The notes under the pieces were generated by a model that saw only the letters and a program-made list of their open reading frames with translations, was not told the origin of the DNA and made no database searches. This document shows positions 44,601 through 52,611 of a stretch of 64,000 nt of DNA, one piece after another. The stretch's first letter is position 1; each line of letters begins with the position of its first letter. A program made the position numbers and the translations under genes. Source of the DNA: Trabulsiella odontotermitis (GTDB taxonomy: Bacteria; Pseudomonadota; Gammaproteobacteria; Enterobacterales; Enterobacteriaceae); contig NZ_CP125781.1 of NCBI RefSeq assembly GCF_030053895.1, positions 1,798,001 through 1,862,000 of the forward strand. The letters run 5' to 3'.

Positions 44601-46147
44601 CTCACTTCAGTTACTCCGATTCCGCCGAGATGCTGAGCGGCAACAGCGATCTCAACGAAAAACTGCGCCAGCGTCTGGAACAGGCCGAAGCAGAACGTAC
44701 CCGCGCCCGTGAGGCGATGCGTACCCACGCCGCGCAGCTCAGCCAGTACAGCCAGGTAATGGCGTCGCTGAAGAGTTCGTACGATACCAAAAAAGAGTTG
44801 CTGAACGATCTGCATCGCGAGCTTCAGGATATTGGCGTTCGTGCTGACAGCGGCGCAGAAGAGCGCGCCCGCCAGCGTCGTGATGAACTGCATACGCAGC
44901 TCAGCAACAACCGTGCGCGGCGTAATCAGCTGGAAAAAGCCCTGACCTTCTGCGAAGCAGAAATGGACAACCTGACCCGCAAGCTGCGGAGCCTGGAGCG
45001 TAACTATCTCGAAATGCGCGAACAGGTGGTGAGCGCGAAAGCGGGCTGGTGCGCGGTGATGCGTCTGGTGAAAGACAATAACGTCGAGCGCCGTCTGCAC
45101 CGTCGCGAGCTGGCCTATCTCTCCGGCGATGAACTGCGCTCGATGTCGGATAAGGCGCTCGGTGCGTTGCGTCTGGCGGTGGCGGATAACGAACATCTGC
45201 GTGATGTGCTGCGCATGTCGGAAGATCCGAAACGGCCGGAGCGTAAAATCCAGTTCTTCGTTGCTGTTTATCAGCATCTGCGTGAACGTATTCGTCAGGA
45301 TATTATCCGTACCGACGATCCGGTGGAAGCCATTGAACAAATGGAAATCGAACTGGGCCGTCTGACGGAAGAGCTGACGTCGCGTGAGCAGAAGCTGGCG
45401 ATCAGCTCCCGCAGCGTGTCGAACATCATCCGCAAAACCATCCAGCGCGAGCAGAACCGTATCCGGATGCTCAACCAGGGGTTGCAGAATGTCTCCTTCG
45501 GCCAGGTCAACAGCGTGCGTCTCAATGTGAACGTGCGTGAAACCCATGCCACGTTGCTGGAGGTGCTGTCTGAACAGCACGAACAGCATCAGGATCTGTT
45601 TAACAGCACCCGTCTGACCTTCTCGGAAGCGCTGGCGAAACTGTATCAGCGCCTGAACCCGCAGATCGATATGGGGCAGCGTACGCCGCAGACCATCGGT
45701 GAAGAGCTGCTGGATTACCGCAGCTATCTCGAAATGGAAGTGGAGGTTAACCGTGGCTCCGACGGCTGGCTACGTGCAGAGTCCGGGGCGCTGTCGACCG
45801 GGGAGGCGATCGGTACCGGTATGTCCATCCTGGTGATGGTGGTGCAGAGCTGGGAAGATGAAGCGCGTCGTCTGCGCGGTAAGGATATTTCACCGTGCCG
45901 CCTGCTGTTCCTCGACGAAGCCGCGCGTCTGGATGCCCGCTCAATTGCTACGCTGTTCGAACTGTGCGAGCGTCTGGAAATGCAGTTGATCATCGCGGCG
46001 CCGGAGAACATCAGTCCGGAAAAAGGCACCACCTATAAACTGGTGCGTAAGGTCTTCCAGAACCACGAACACGTGCATGTCGTTGGTCTGCGCGGCTTTG
46101 CGGCACAGTTGCCGGAGACCCTGCCGGGAACGGCTGACGCTTCTTAG
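41699..46147 (+). CDS. mukB: Chromosome partition protein MukB (SMC-like ATPase)
   Basis: The protein has 1482 residues, close to the E. coli 1486. Walker A GGNGAGKS is at 34-41. Two long coiled-coil arms (about 240-590 and 860-1180) flank a globular hinge around residues 650-780. The C-terminal head has the signature ALSTGEAIGTG and LLFLDEAARLD. MukB is the SMC core of the enterobacterial condensin and also binds topoisomerase IV. It starts within the mukE stop (TAATG) and ends with a strong terminator. The long antisense frames within it are codon-bias artefacts. Confidence 0.99.
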   Translation: MIERGKFRSLTLINWNGFFARTFDLDALVTTLSGGNGAGKSTTMAAFVTALIPDLTLLHFRNTTEAGATSGSRDKGLHGKLRAGVCYSVLDVMNSRHQRVVVGVRLQQIAGRDRKVDIKPFAIQGLPMSVQPTQLLTETLNERQARVLSLQELKDKLDAIEGVQFKQFNSITDYHSLMFDLGIVARRLRSASDRSKFYRLIEASLYGGISSAITRSLRDYLLPENSGVRKAFQDMEAALRENRMTLEAIRVTQSDRDLFKHLISEATDYVAADYMRHANERRIHLDKALEYRRELFTSRQQLASEQYKHVDMARELQEHSGAEGDLEADYQAASDHLNLVQTALRQQEKIERYEADLEELQIRLEEQNEVLAEATEQQEDNEARAEAAELEVDELKSQLADYQQALDVQQTRAIQYTQALQALTRAKELCHLPDLTPDSADTWLETFQAKEQEATEKLLSLDQKMSVAQTAHSQFEQAYQLVTAINGPVARDEAWNVARDLLRDGVNQRHLAEQANALRGRLNELEQRLREQQDAERLLAEFCKRQGKQYDADELETLHQELEERIESLSESVSNASEKRMELRQELEQLQGRVQALMQRAPVWLQAQSSLAQLCEQSGEQFESSQDVTEYLQQLLEREREAIVERDEVGARKRAVDEEIERLSQPGGSEDQRLNALAERFGGVLLSEIYDDVSLDDAPYFSALYGPSRHAIVVPDLSLIADQLEGLEDCPEDLYLIEGDPQSFDDSVFSVDELEKAVVVKIADRQWRYSRFPSVPLFGRAARENRIEALHSEREDLSERFATLSFDVQKTQRLHQAFSRFIGSHLAVAFDDDPEAEIRKLNNRRGELERALSTHESDNQQSRAQFEQAKEGVSQLNRLLPRLNLLADETLADRVGEIQERLDEAQDAVRFIQQFGNQLAKLEPIASVLQSDPEQFEQLREDYANSQQVQREARQQAFALTEVVQRRAHFSYSDSAEMLSGNSDLNEKLRQRLEQAEAERTRAREAMRTHAAQLSQYSQVMASLKSSYDTKKELLNDLHRELQDIGVRADSGAEERARQRRDELHTQLSNNRARRNQLEKALTFCEAEMDNLTRKLRSLERNYLEMREQVVSAKAGWCAVMRLVKDNNVERRLHRRELAYLSGDELRSMSDKALGALRLAVADNEHLRDVLRMSEDPKRPERKIQFFVAVYQHLRERIRQDIIRTDDPVEAIEQMEIELGRLTEELTSREQKLAISSRSVSNIIRKTIQREQNRIRMLNQGLQNVSFGQVNSVRLNVNVRETHATLLEVLSEQHEQHQDLFNSTRLTFSEALAKLYQRLNPQIDMGQRTPQTIGEELLDYRSYLEMEVEVNRGSDGWLRAESGALSTGEAIGTGMSILVMVVQSWEDEARRLRGKDISPCRLLFLDEAARLDARSIATLFELCERLEMQLIIAAPENISPEKGTTYKLVRKVFQNHEHVHVVGLRGFAAQLPETLPGTADAS

Positions 46148-46166
46148 AAAGAGATTCTGAAAATGC

Positions 46167-46193
46167 AAGGGCGACACTCGTGTCGCCCTTTTT
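46167..46193 (+). terminator. Intrinsic terminator of the cmoM-mukFEB operon
   Basis: AAGGGCGACA CTCG TGTCGCCCTT followed by TTT begins 20 bases after mukB. It is a 10-bp perfect stem with a tetraloop. Confidence 0.92.
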
Positions 46194-46227
46194 GTTATCG
46201 GGTTTGCCTGAAGAATATAGTATTATC

Positions 46228-46242
46228 TTTAAACTTCTTTAC
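46228..46242 (-). promoter_or_regulatory. Candidate CpxR box upstream of ldtD
   Basis: Read on the minus strand, GTAAA-GAAGT-TTAAA matches the CpxR consensus GTAAA-N5-GTAAA in nine of ten positions, 87-101 bases before the ldtD ATG. E. coli ldtD belongs to the Cpx envelope-stress regulon. A chance AT-rich match cannot be excluded. Confidence 0.35.
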
Positions 46243-46328
46243 GTTTGGTCAGGCAAAAGAATTTTTGTCTTTATATACTGAGAGTAAGGCCCGTTTGAGA
46301 GGCCTGCAATGCCAACAGGGGGCAAGGG

Positions 46329-48128
46329 ATGTTGCTAAAGAATGCCGTATGTCGTCGATTGTCAGCATTGAGTGTGTGTCTGGCTTTCGCATTTGCTCCA
46401 CTGTTCAGCGTACAGGCTGATGAGCCTGAACTGGTGCCGACGGACAGCTCCGCCACAATGGGCGAAAACGCCACGGCACTGGTGCAACCGGCAACGGAAT
46501 CTGACACGGTTGCGATGATGGCAGGGCTTAAACCGCTACCGGAAGGGGCGGCGGAAAAAGCGCGCAGTCAGATCACATCGTTGTTGCCCGCAGACTACAA
46601 ACCGGTCTATATGAATGCGTTGACGGCGATGTATGCCGCGCGCGACATGAAACCGATGTGGGAAAATCGCGAGGCGGTGCAGGCCTTCCAGCAACAGCTC
46701 GCGGAAGTCGCCATTGCCGGGTTTCAACCGCAATTTACCACCTGGGTTGAATGGCTGACCGATCCCGCAATCAGCGGTGACGCGCGTGATATTGTGCTGT
46801 CAGACGCGATGATGGGCTACCTGCACTTCATCAGTAATATTCCTCTCCAGGGTAATCGCTGGCTATACAGTGCGAAGCCATACACGCTGGCGACACCGCC
46901 GCTGTCAGTCATCAATCAATGGCAGGTGGCGCTGGATAACGGCGCGCTGCCGCAATTCCTGGCTGAACTCGCCCCACAACACCCGCAATATGCTGCAATG
47001 CATCAGGCCCTGCTGGCGCTGGTGGCAGACTCGCGTCCGTGGCCGGAACTGACTTCCACCGCCAAACTGAGCCCCGGCCAGCGGAGCAAAGATGTTCCCG
47101 CGCTGCGTGAAATTCTGCGCCGCACCGGCATGTTAGAAACCACGCCGGATATCGCGTTGCCTGGCGATAACCCCGTGGTAAGCCCGTCAGCACAGTCGGA
47201 GAGCAAGGCCAAAAGCGAATCTCAGGTCTATGACCGGACGCTGGTCGATGCCGTGAAGCGCTTTCAGACCTGGCAGGGGCTGGGTGCTGATGGCGTCATT
47301 GGACAGGGCACGCGTAGCTGGCTGAACGTCACGTCGGCGCAGCGGGCAGGGGTGCTGGCGCTGAATATCCAGCGTTTGCGCTTGCTGCCGGGCAAACTTT
47401 CGACGGGCATTATGGTGAACATTCCGGCGTTCTCACTGGTGTATTACCAGAATGGCGATCAGGTGCTGGCGTCGCGCGTTATCGTCGGTCGCCCGGACCG
47501 CAAAACGCCGCTGATGAGCAGTGCGCTGAATAACGTAGTGGTGAACCCGCCGTGGAACGTGCCGCCGACTCTGGCGCGCAAAGATATTCTGCCGAAGGTG
47601 TGGAACGATCCGGGTTATCTGGAGCGCCACAACTATACCGTGCTGCGCGGCTGGAACAGCAAAGAGGCGATTGATCCGTGGATGGTGGACTGGTCGACGA
47701 TCACACCATCGAATCTGCCGTTCCGTTTCCAGCAGGCGCCAGGTGCGAGCAACTCGCTCGGGCGCTATAAATTCAATATGCCGAGCTCTGACGCCATCTA
47801 TCTTCACGACACGCCTAACCATAACCTGTTCCAGAAAGACGTGCGTGCGTTGAGCTCTGGCTGTGTACGCGTGAATAAAGCTTCTGAACTGGCAAATATG
47901 CTGCTGCAGGATGCGGGCTGGAACGACACGCGCATTTCAGATGCGCTGAAGCAGGGCGATACGCGCTACGTTAATATTCGCGAGAATATCCCGGTAAATC
48001 TCTACTACCTGACCGCCTTTGTCGGCACCGACGGGCGCACGCAATATCGTACAGATATTTACAATTATGACCTCACGGCGCGATCCGGCGCACAAATTCT
48101 GTCAAAAGCAGAACAATTAATCAGGTAA
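46329..48128 (+). CDS. ldtD: L,D-transpeptidase LdtD (YcbB)
   Basis: This 599-residue protein (E. coli 615; the difference is mostly a shorter low-complexity stretch around residues 280-295) has a signal peptide cleaved after about A30, a peptidoglycan-binding domain, and a YkuD catalytic domain with the nucleophile Cys near residue 512 in SSGCVRVNK and HDTPNHNLF nearby. It makes 3-3 crosslinks in the periplasm, repairing the wall under envelope stress and allowing beta-lactam bypass in some mutants. An AGGGGG ribosome site lies six bases before the ATG. Confidence 0.96.
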   Translation: MLLKNAVCRRLSALSVCLAFAFAPLFSVQADEPELVPTDSSATMGENATALVQPATESDTVAMMAGLKPLPEGAAEKARSQITSLLPADYKPVYMNALTAMYAARDMKPMWENREAVQAFQQQLAEVAIAGFQPQFTTWVEWLTDPAISGDARDIVLSDAMMGYLHFISNIPLQGNRWLYSAKPYTLATPPLSVINQWQVALDNGALPQFLAELAPQHPQYAAMHQALLALVADSRPWPELTSTAKLSPGQRSKDVPALREILRRTGMLETTPDIALPGDNPVVSPSAQSESKAKSESQVYDRTLVDAVKRFQTWQGLGADGVIGQGTRSWLNVTSAQRAGVLALNIQRLRLLPGKLSTGIMVNIPAFSLVYYQNGDQVLASRVIVGRPDRKTPLMSSALNNVVVNPPWNVPPTLARKDILPKVWNDPGYLERHNYTVLRGWNSKEAIDPWMVDWSTITPSNLPFRFQQAPGASNSLGRYKFNMPSSDAIYLHDTPNHNLFQKDVRALSSGCVRVNKASELANMLLQDAGWNDTRISDALKQGDTRYVNIRENIPVNLYYLTAFVGTDGRTQYRTDIYNYDLTARSGAQILSKAEQLIR

Positions 48129-48306
48129 ATGAAGCAATTCAGGCCATTTAGTTGTCGTATGAAACAGAGAAAGCGGCCCATAAAGTCAAAAAGGGCCGCT
48201 TTTCCTGGGATAGGGTGCCTTGACGGCGGTGGTATTGCCCGGTAAGGTTCCCTGAGTGCGCCAGAAGTGCATAAATAACGACCACTTACTTGTAGACCTG
48301 ATTATC

Positions 48307-48858
48307 ATGGACAAATTTGACGCTAATCGCCGCAAACTGCTGGCGTTAGGTGGCGTTGCTTTAGGCGCGGCTGCCATCTTACCTACGCCAGCATTTGCCA
48401 CCCTCTCGACACCCAGACCGCGAATTTTGACGCTGAGTAACCTGAATACCGGCGAGTCTATCAAAGCGGAGTTTTTCGATGGCAGAGGCTATATTCAGGA
48501 AGAATTAGCAAAGCTAAATCATTTTTTCCGTGATTATCGCGCGAACAAAATGAGATCCATTGATCCTTCTCTCTTTGATCAGCTCTACCGCCTCCAGGGC
48601 CTGCTCGGCACCCGTAAACCTGTTCAGTTGATTTCGGGTTACCGCTCACTGGATACAAACAATGAAATGCGTGCCCACAGCCGGGGTGTAGCGAAACAGA
48701 GCTACCACACCAAAGGCCAGGCCATGGATTTCCATATCGAAGGCACCTCTTTGAGCAATATTCGCAAAGCTGCGTTATCTCTGCGCGCAGGTGGTGTAGG
48801 ATATTACCCACGTAGCAACTTTGTGCATATTGATACCGGGCCTGTCCGGCACTGGTAA
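48307..48858 (+). CDS. ycbK: Tat-exported DUF882/M15-like peptidase YcbK
   Basis: The start at MDKFDANRRKLLALGG gives 183 residues. R8-R9 followed by KLLALGGVALG is a twin-arginine signal, with likely cleavage after PAFA (31). The mature part is the M15A-like fold with SGYRS, HTKGQAMDFH and FVHIDTG, which supply the zinc ligands His, Asp and His. This is a probable periplasmic peptidoglycan endopeptidase, in line with its position after ldtD. The longer frame adds 17 codons that would destroy the N-terminal Tat signal context. Confidence 0.93.
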   Translation: MDKFDANRRKLLALGGVALGAAAILPTPAFATLSTPRPRILTLSNLNTGESIKAEFFDGRGYIQEELAKLNHFFRDYRANKMRSIDPSLFDQLYRLQGLLGTRKPVQLISGYRSLDTNNEMRAHSRGVAKQSYHTKGQAMDFHIEGTSLSNIRKAALSLRAGGVGYYPRSNFVHIDTGPVRHW

Positions 48859-48873
48859 TAAAGCAGGAGCATC

Positions 48874-49521
48874 ATGAACTATCGAATTATTCCGGTTACG
48901 GCGTTCTCCCAGAACTGTTCATTGATCTGGTGTGAACAAACGAAACTGGCGGCGCTGGTCGATCCGGGTGGCGATGCAGAACGAATCAAACAGGAAGTGG
49001 CTGCGGCAGGGGTGAACCTGATGCAAATTCTGCTGACGCACGGGCATCTCGATCACGTTGGCGCCGCGGGAGAGCTGGCTCAGCATTACGGCATCCCGGT
49101 GATCGGCCCGGAAAAAGAAGATGAGTTCTGGCTTCAGGGCTTACCCGCTCAGAGCAAGATGTTCGGGCTGGGTGATTGCCCGGCGCTCACCCCTGATCGC
49201 TGGTTGAATGAAGGGGATACGGTCAGCGTTGGCAATATCTCGTTGCAGGTGCTGCATTGTCCGGGTCATACGCCGGGGCATGTTGTGTTCTTTGATGACG
49301 CCTCTCGCCTGCTAATTTCCGGCGATGTGATTTTCAAAGGCGGTGTTGGCCGCAGTGATTTCCCGCGTGGCGATCACAGCCAGCTCATCGACGCGATTAA
49401 ACGCAAATTATTGCCGCTGGGCGATGACGTGACGTTTATTCCCGGGCACGGCCCACTGTCGACGCTCGGTGAGGAACGCCTGCACAACCCATTCCTGCAG
49501 GATGAAATGCCTGTCTGGTAA
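48874..49521 (+). CDS. gloC: Type II hydroxyacylglutathione hydrolase GloC (YcbL)
   Basis: This 215-residue metallo-beta-lactamase-fold protein has THGHLDH (HxHxDH at 56-61). It belongs to the short glyoxalase II class, hydrolysing S-lactoylglutathione to lactate and glutathione during methylglyoxal detoxification. It begins 15 bases after ycbK with an AGGAG ribosome site, probably as one transcript with it, and ends at a bidirectional terminator shared with aspC. Confidence 0.95.
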   Translation: MNYRIIPVTAFSQNCSLIWCEQTKLAALVDPGGDAERIKQEVAAAGVNLMQILLTHGHLDHVGAAGELAQHYGIPVIGPEKEDEFWLQGLPAQSKMFGLGDCPALTPDRWLNEGDTVSVGNISLQVLHCPGHTPGHVVFFDDASRLLISGDVIFKGGVGRSDFPRGDHSQLIDAIKRKLLPLGDDVTFIPGHGPLSTLGEERLHNPFLQDEMPVW

Positions 49522-49525
49522 AAAA

Positions 49526-49552
49526 CAAAAAGGCCGCGAAAGCGGCCTTTTT
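49526..49552. terminator. Bidirectional terminator between gloC and aspC
   Basis: AAAAAGGCCGC GAAA GCGGCCTTTTT is symmetrical and serves the two convergent genes. Confidence 0.92.
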
Positions 49553-49568
49553 CATCATGCTGGTGTGC

Positions 49569-50759
49569 TTACAGCACAGCGACAATCGCTTCGCACAGTG
49601 GTGCCATGTTATCCGGTGTCATCCCGGCGACGTTAACACGCCCGGACGCTACCGCATACACCCCAAACTCTTCACGCAGACGCAGCACCTGCTCTTTGGT
49701 CAGGCCGCTGAAAGAGAACATGCCGTTCTGTTTAGTGATAAAGCTGAAGTCACGATCAGCGCCTTTTTCCTGCAGCGTATTCACGAACAGCAGGCGCATG
49801 CGCTGAATGCGCTGGCGCATATCCGTCAGTTCCTGTTCCCAGATGGCGCGCAGGGCGTCGTTGCTGAGAATGGTCGCCACCACGGAAGCGCCGTGGGCCG
49901 GCGGGTTGGAGTAGTTGGCACGGATCACTGATTTCATCTGGCTGAAGGTGCGATCAGCGGTTTCGCTGTCGGCGGCGACAATCGTACAGGCGCCAACGCG
50001 CTCGTTGTACAGGCCAAAGTTTTTCGAGAAGGAACTGGCAACAATCAGCTCTTTATGCAGCGCAGCGAACGCGCGCAGGCCTTCAGCGTCCTCTTCCAGA
50101 CCACGGGCAAAGCCCTGATACGCGAAGTCGAACAGCGGCAGCCAGCCTTTTTCTACGGACAGGTTTGCCAGCTGTTGCCATTGTTCCAGCGTCGGATCGA
50201 TACCGGTTGGGTTATGGCAGCAGCCGTGGAACAGCACAATGTCGCCCGCCTGGGCTTCGCTCAGACTGGAGAGCAGGCCGTCGAAATCGAGCGCATGGTT
50301 TGCCGCATCGTAGTAAGCGTATTCACGCACTTCCAGACCGGCGGCATTAAACACGCCTTTATGGTTTGGCCAGCTCGGATTACTCACCCACACGCGTCTG
50401 GCGCTGGTGTTTTTTGCAATGAAATCTGCAGCAATGCGCAGCGCACCGGTACCGCCCGGCGTCTGTGCTGTACGCGCACGTTTGTTGTTAATCAGCGCAC
50501 TGCCTTTGCCGAACAGCAACTCCTGGGTGCAGCGCCCGAATTCCGGAATACCGTCGATGCCGAGGTAATTTTTGGTGGTTTCATTTTCCAGCAGGTACTG
50601 TTCTGCTTTTTTTACGCTGGTAAGAACCGGGGTTTTTCCTGTTTCATCTTTATACACACCGATCCCAAGGTTAATTTTAGTTGGGCGGTCATCGGCACGA
50701 AACAAATCGGCCAGCCCCAGAATAGGGTCGGCAGGCGCAGCGGTAATGTTCTCAAACAT
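49569..50759 (-). CDS. aspC: Aspartate aminotransferase
   Basis: This 396-residue class I PLP aminotransferase is the same length as E. coli AspC. The PLP lysine is in SSFSKNFGLYNER (K246), with the substrate-binding Arg in the C-terminal part. It interconverts aspartate and oxaloacetate with glutamate and 2-oxoglutarate, and also acts on aromatic amino acids. It is downstream of ompF on the minus strand but separated by 184 bases and a terminator, so it is a separate unit. Confidence 0.98.
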   Translation of the reverse strand: MFENITAAPADPILGLADLFRADDRPTKINLGIGVYKDETGKTPVLTSVKKAEQYLLENETTKNYLGIDGIPEFGRCTQELLFGKGSALINNKRARTAQTPGGTGALRIAADFIAKNTSARRVWVSNPSWPNHKGVFNAAGLEVREYAYYDAANHALDFDGLLSSLSEAQAGDIVLFHGCCHNPTGIDPTLEQWQQLANLSVEKGWLPLFDFAYQGFARGLEEDAEGLRAFAALHKELIVASSFSKNFGLYNERVGACTIVAADSETADRTFSQMKSVIRANYSNPPAHGASVVATILSNDALRAIWEQELTDMRQRIQRMRLLFVNTLQEKGADRDFSFITKQNGMFSFSGLTKEQVLRLREEFGVYAVASGRVNVAGMTPDNMAPLCEAIVAVL

Positions 50760-50888
50760 GACGAGGTTCCATTGTGGTTACAGAAGGAAATTCCGATATC
50801 AGGTTAACGGGAGATTTCTAAATTGCCAACCGTTTGCGACGAAAAGCGAGCGACATCGCAAAACTCGCCATTTTTTACTGCCGGACAC

Positions 50889-50917
50889 AAAAAAACAGGG
50901 CCGAAGCCCTGTTTTTT
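50889..50917 (-). terminator. Intrinsic terminator of ompF
   Basis: CAGGGC CGAA GCCCTG, with A7 and T6 flanks, lies 27 bases beyond the ompF stop. Confidence 0.92.
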
Positions 50918-50943
50918 AAGCATATAACAAAGTGGCGTACTGA

Positions 50944-52044
50944 TTAGAACTGGTATGCAACACCCAGGACAACCTGGTCGTCTACACCAACCAGCGCGGT
51001 GTCAGCATCTTCTTTGTCCAGCAGGTTGATACGGTAGTCAGCATACACGTTGAAGTTCTTGTTGAAGTAGTAGTAAGAACCCACGGTGATGTATTTAGCC
51101 AGGTCGCGGTCGTAGTAAGAACCGTCTGCAGCAACCAGGTCTTTACCTTTAGTCTGTACGTAAGATACGGACGGACGCAGACCGAAGTCGAACTGGTACT
51201 GAGCTACAACTTCAACGTTCTGAGTTTTGTTAGCGATATCGTAAGCGTCTGCGCCAGTCGCAGTCTGGTTACGGGTTTCAGAGTAGATCGCTGCCAGGTA
51301 GATGTTGTTCGCATCGTATTTGGTACCGAATGCCCATGCTTCAGCTTTGTCGCCACGACCGTCAGCTTTCTGGCTCTTAGCCGGATCACTATTAACGGTA
51401 CGGTTAGCATTGCTGTACGCAGCAATCACACCAAAGCCTTCGCCGAAGTCATAGCCCAGAGAGTAGCCTACACCGTCGCCGTTTGACTGTTTCAGGCTAT
51501 CACGCTCATTTTTACCCTGATACTGAATACCGAAGTTCAGACCATCAACCAGACCGAAGAAATCGCTGTTACGATAGGTCAGCAGGCCAGTAGAACGGTT
51601 GTTCATGTAGTTGTCAGTGTTGCCTGCCCAGGTTTCGCCAGAGAAGGACGGCGCCACGTCGGTCAGCGCTTCTACATCGTACACGATGCCGTAGTTACGA
51701 CCGTAGTCGATAGAACCGAAGTCAGCAATTTTCAGACCAGCGAAAGCCAGACGAGTTTTGTTAACCTGGGAACCTTCAGCTTCGTTAGCCAGCATACGAT
51801 ATTCGAACTGGCCGTAACCGGTCAGTTGATCGTTGATCTGGGTTTCGCCTTTAACACCGATCTGAGCGTAAGACTGGTCACCGTTAGTGGTGTTGTCACC
51901 AGAGGTAACAAAGCCGTGCTCACCTACTACTTTGCCGTACAGATCCAGCTTGTTGGCATTTTTGTTATAGATTTCTGCTGCGTTGGACGCACCAGCTACT
52001 AACAAGGCAGGGATAACCACTGCCAGGATATTGCGCTTCATCAT
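50944..52044 (-). CDS. ompF: Outer membrane porin OmpF
   Basis: This 366-residue precursor has signal MMKRNILAVVIPALLVAGASNA, giving a mature 344-residue, 16-strand trimeric porin ending in the C-terminal Phe (VAYQF). Context (between aspC and asnS) and leader sequence mark the ompF locus. The L3 constriction loop reads PSFSGE at mature 110-115 instead of the E. coli PEFGGD, so the eyelet Glu is Ser, and the barrel Arg42 equivalent is Gln (YAQIG). From memory, Salmonella OmpF is similar. High expression is indicated by strong codon bias. Two adjacent ATGs occur; the first fits the leader spacing. Confidence 0.95.
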   Translation of the reverse strand: MMKRNILAVVIPALLVAGASNAAEIYNKNANKLDLYGKVVGEHGFVTSGDNTTNGDQSYAQIGVKGETQINDQLTGYGQFEYRMLANEAEGSQVNKTRLAFAGLKIADFGSIDYGRNYGIVYDVEALTDVAPSFSGETWAGNTDNYMNNRSTGLLTYRNSDFFGLVDGLNFGIQYQGKNERDSLKQSNGDGVGYSLGYDFGEGFGVIAAYSNANRTVNSDPAKSQKADGRGDKAEAWAFGTKYDANNIYLAAIYSETRNQTATGADAYDIANKTQNVEVVAQYQFDFGLRPSVSYVQTKGKDLVAADGSYYDRDLAKYITVGSYYYFNKNFNVYADYRINLLDKEDADTALVGVDDQVVLGVAYQF

Positions 52045-52060
52045 TATTTATTACCCTCAT
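52039..52060 (-). promoter_or_regulatory. ompF ribosome-binding region, MicF target
   Basis: On the minus strand GAGGGTAATAAATAATG is the same Shine-Dalgarno and start region as in E. coli ompF, where the MicF small RNA base-pairs. Conservation here suggests MicF control is kept. micF itself is normally next to ompC and is not in this window. Confidence 0.65.
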
Positions 52061-52164
52061 TAGGTTTTTTTTATTAACACTCGCCACTGCCGCCAATAAA
52101 TTCCGTCAATGAAAATTTACGGAACTATTGATGAGAGTTTGGTGTCTTTGTGTATCTAGGACGA

Positions 52165-52260
52165 ATATTTCCATTCATGACAACGTTTCGCTAGCCTGAA
52201 AGTGCTACAAATCTCCTAAATAAGTTACAAAAAGAAATAATGTGTAAGAATTTGTGTAAT
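52165..52260 (-). promoter_or_regulatory. ompF promoter with OmpR-type repeats
   Basis: The leader (52045-52160) closely resembles E. coli ompF, placing the -10 at AAATAT (52165-52170, minus strand). Upstream are three approximately 20-base elements matching the OmpR F3, F2 and F1 sites in order: 52196-52215 (core TTTGTAGCACTTTCAG), 52219-52238 (core TTTTTGTAACTTATT) and 52239-52259 (core TTACACAAATTCTTACAC). These mediate EnvZ/OmpR osmoregulation. The remaining 52261-52571 is AT-rich with no gene seen; it may hold a distal F4/IHF region. Confidence 0.65.
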
Positions 52261-52571
52261 TCAGGGAACTTTGTGAACCATCTCAAAGTTCCTGGAAGTG
52301 TGTTGTAAAATTCTCCTGGTCTTTATCTATCTATCTGAAAAACTTATATTAAAATCAGAAAACGCTTTTAATAGTGCGAAAAAGATACGAATCCTGATTT
52401 TTATTTTTTCTGCAAACAGCCATCCATACCGCTTTGGGTTTGGTTAAAATTTGTGCTAAGGGATGCGTATAGTCTGATCGGCAAGTAAGAACATGGTTAT
52501 TTTTTGTTCGCAAATGTTACGCGACAGAGCAGGAGAGGTTAAGGACAGGAAAGCGGTAGGAACAGAGGTAT

Positions 52572-52598
52572 AAAAAAGCCAGCATTGCTGCTGGCTTT
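52572..52598 (-). terminator. Intrinsic terminator of asnS
   Basis: AAAGCCAGC / GCTGGCTTT, six-base loop, followed on the minus strand by a U tract, 14 bases beyond the asnS stop. Confidence 0.9.
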
Positions 52599-52611
52599 CA
52601 GTTTTGTGAAC

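Noticed and set aside
43685..45589. 634-codon open frame antisense to mukB
   Set aside because: It mirrors mukB codon bias, lacks a ribosome site and shows no recognisable family; mukB is certain on the other strand.
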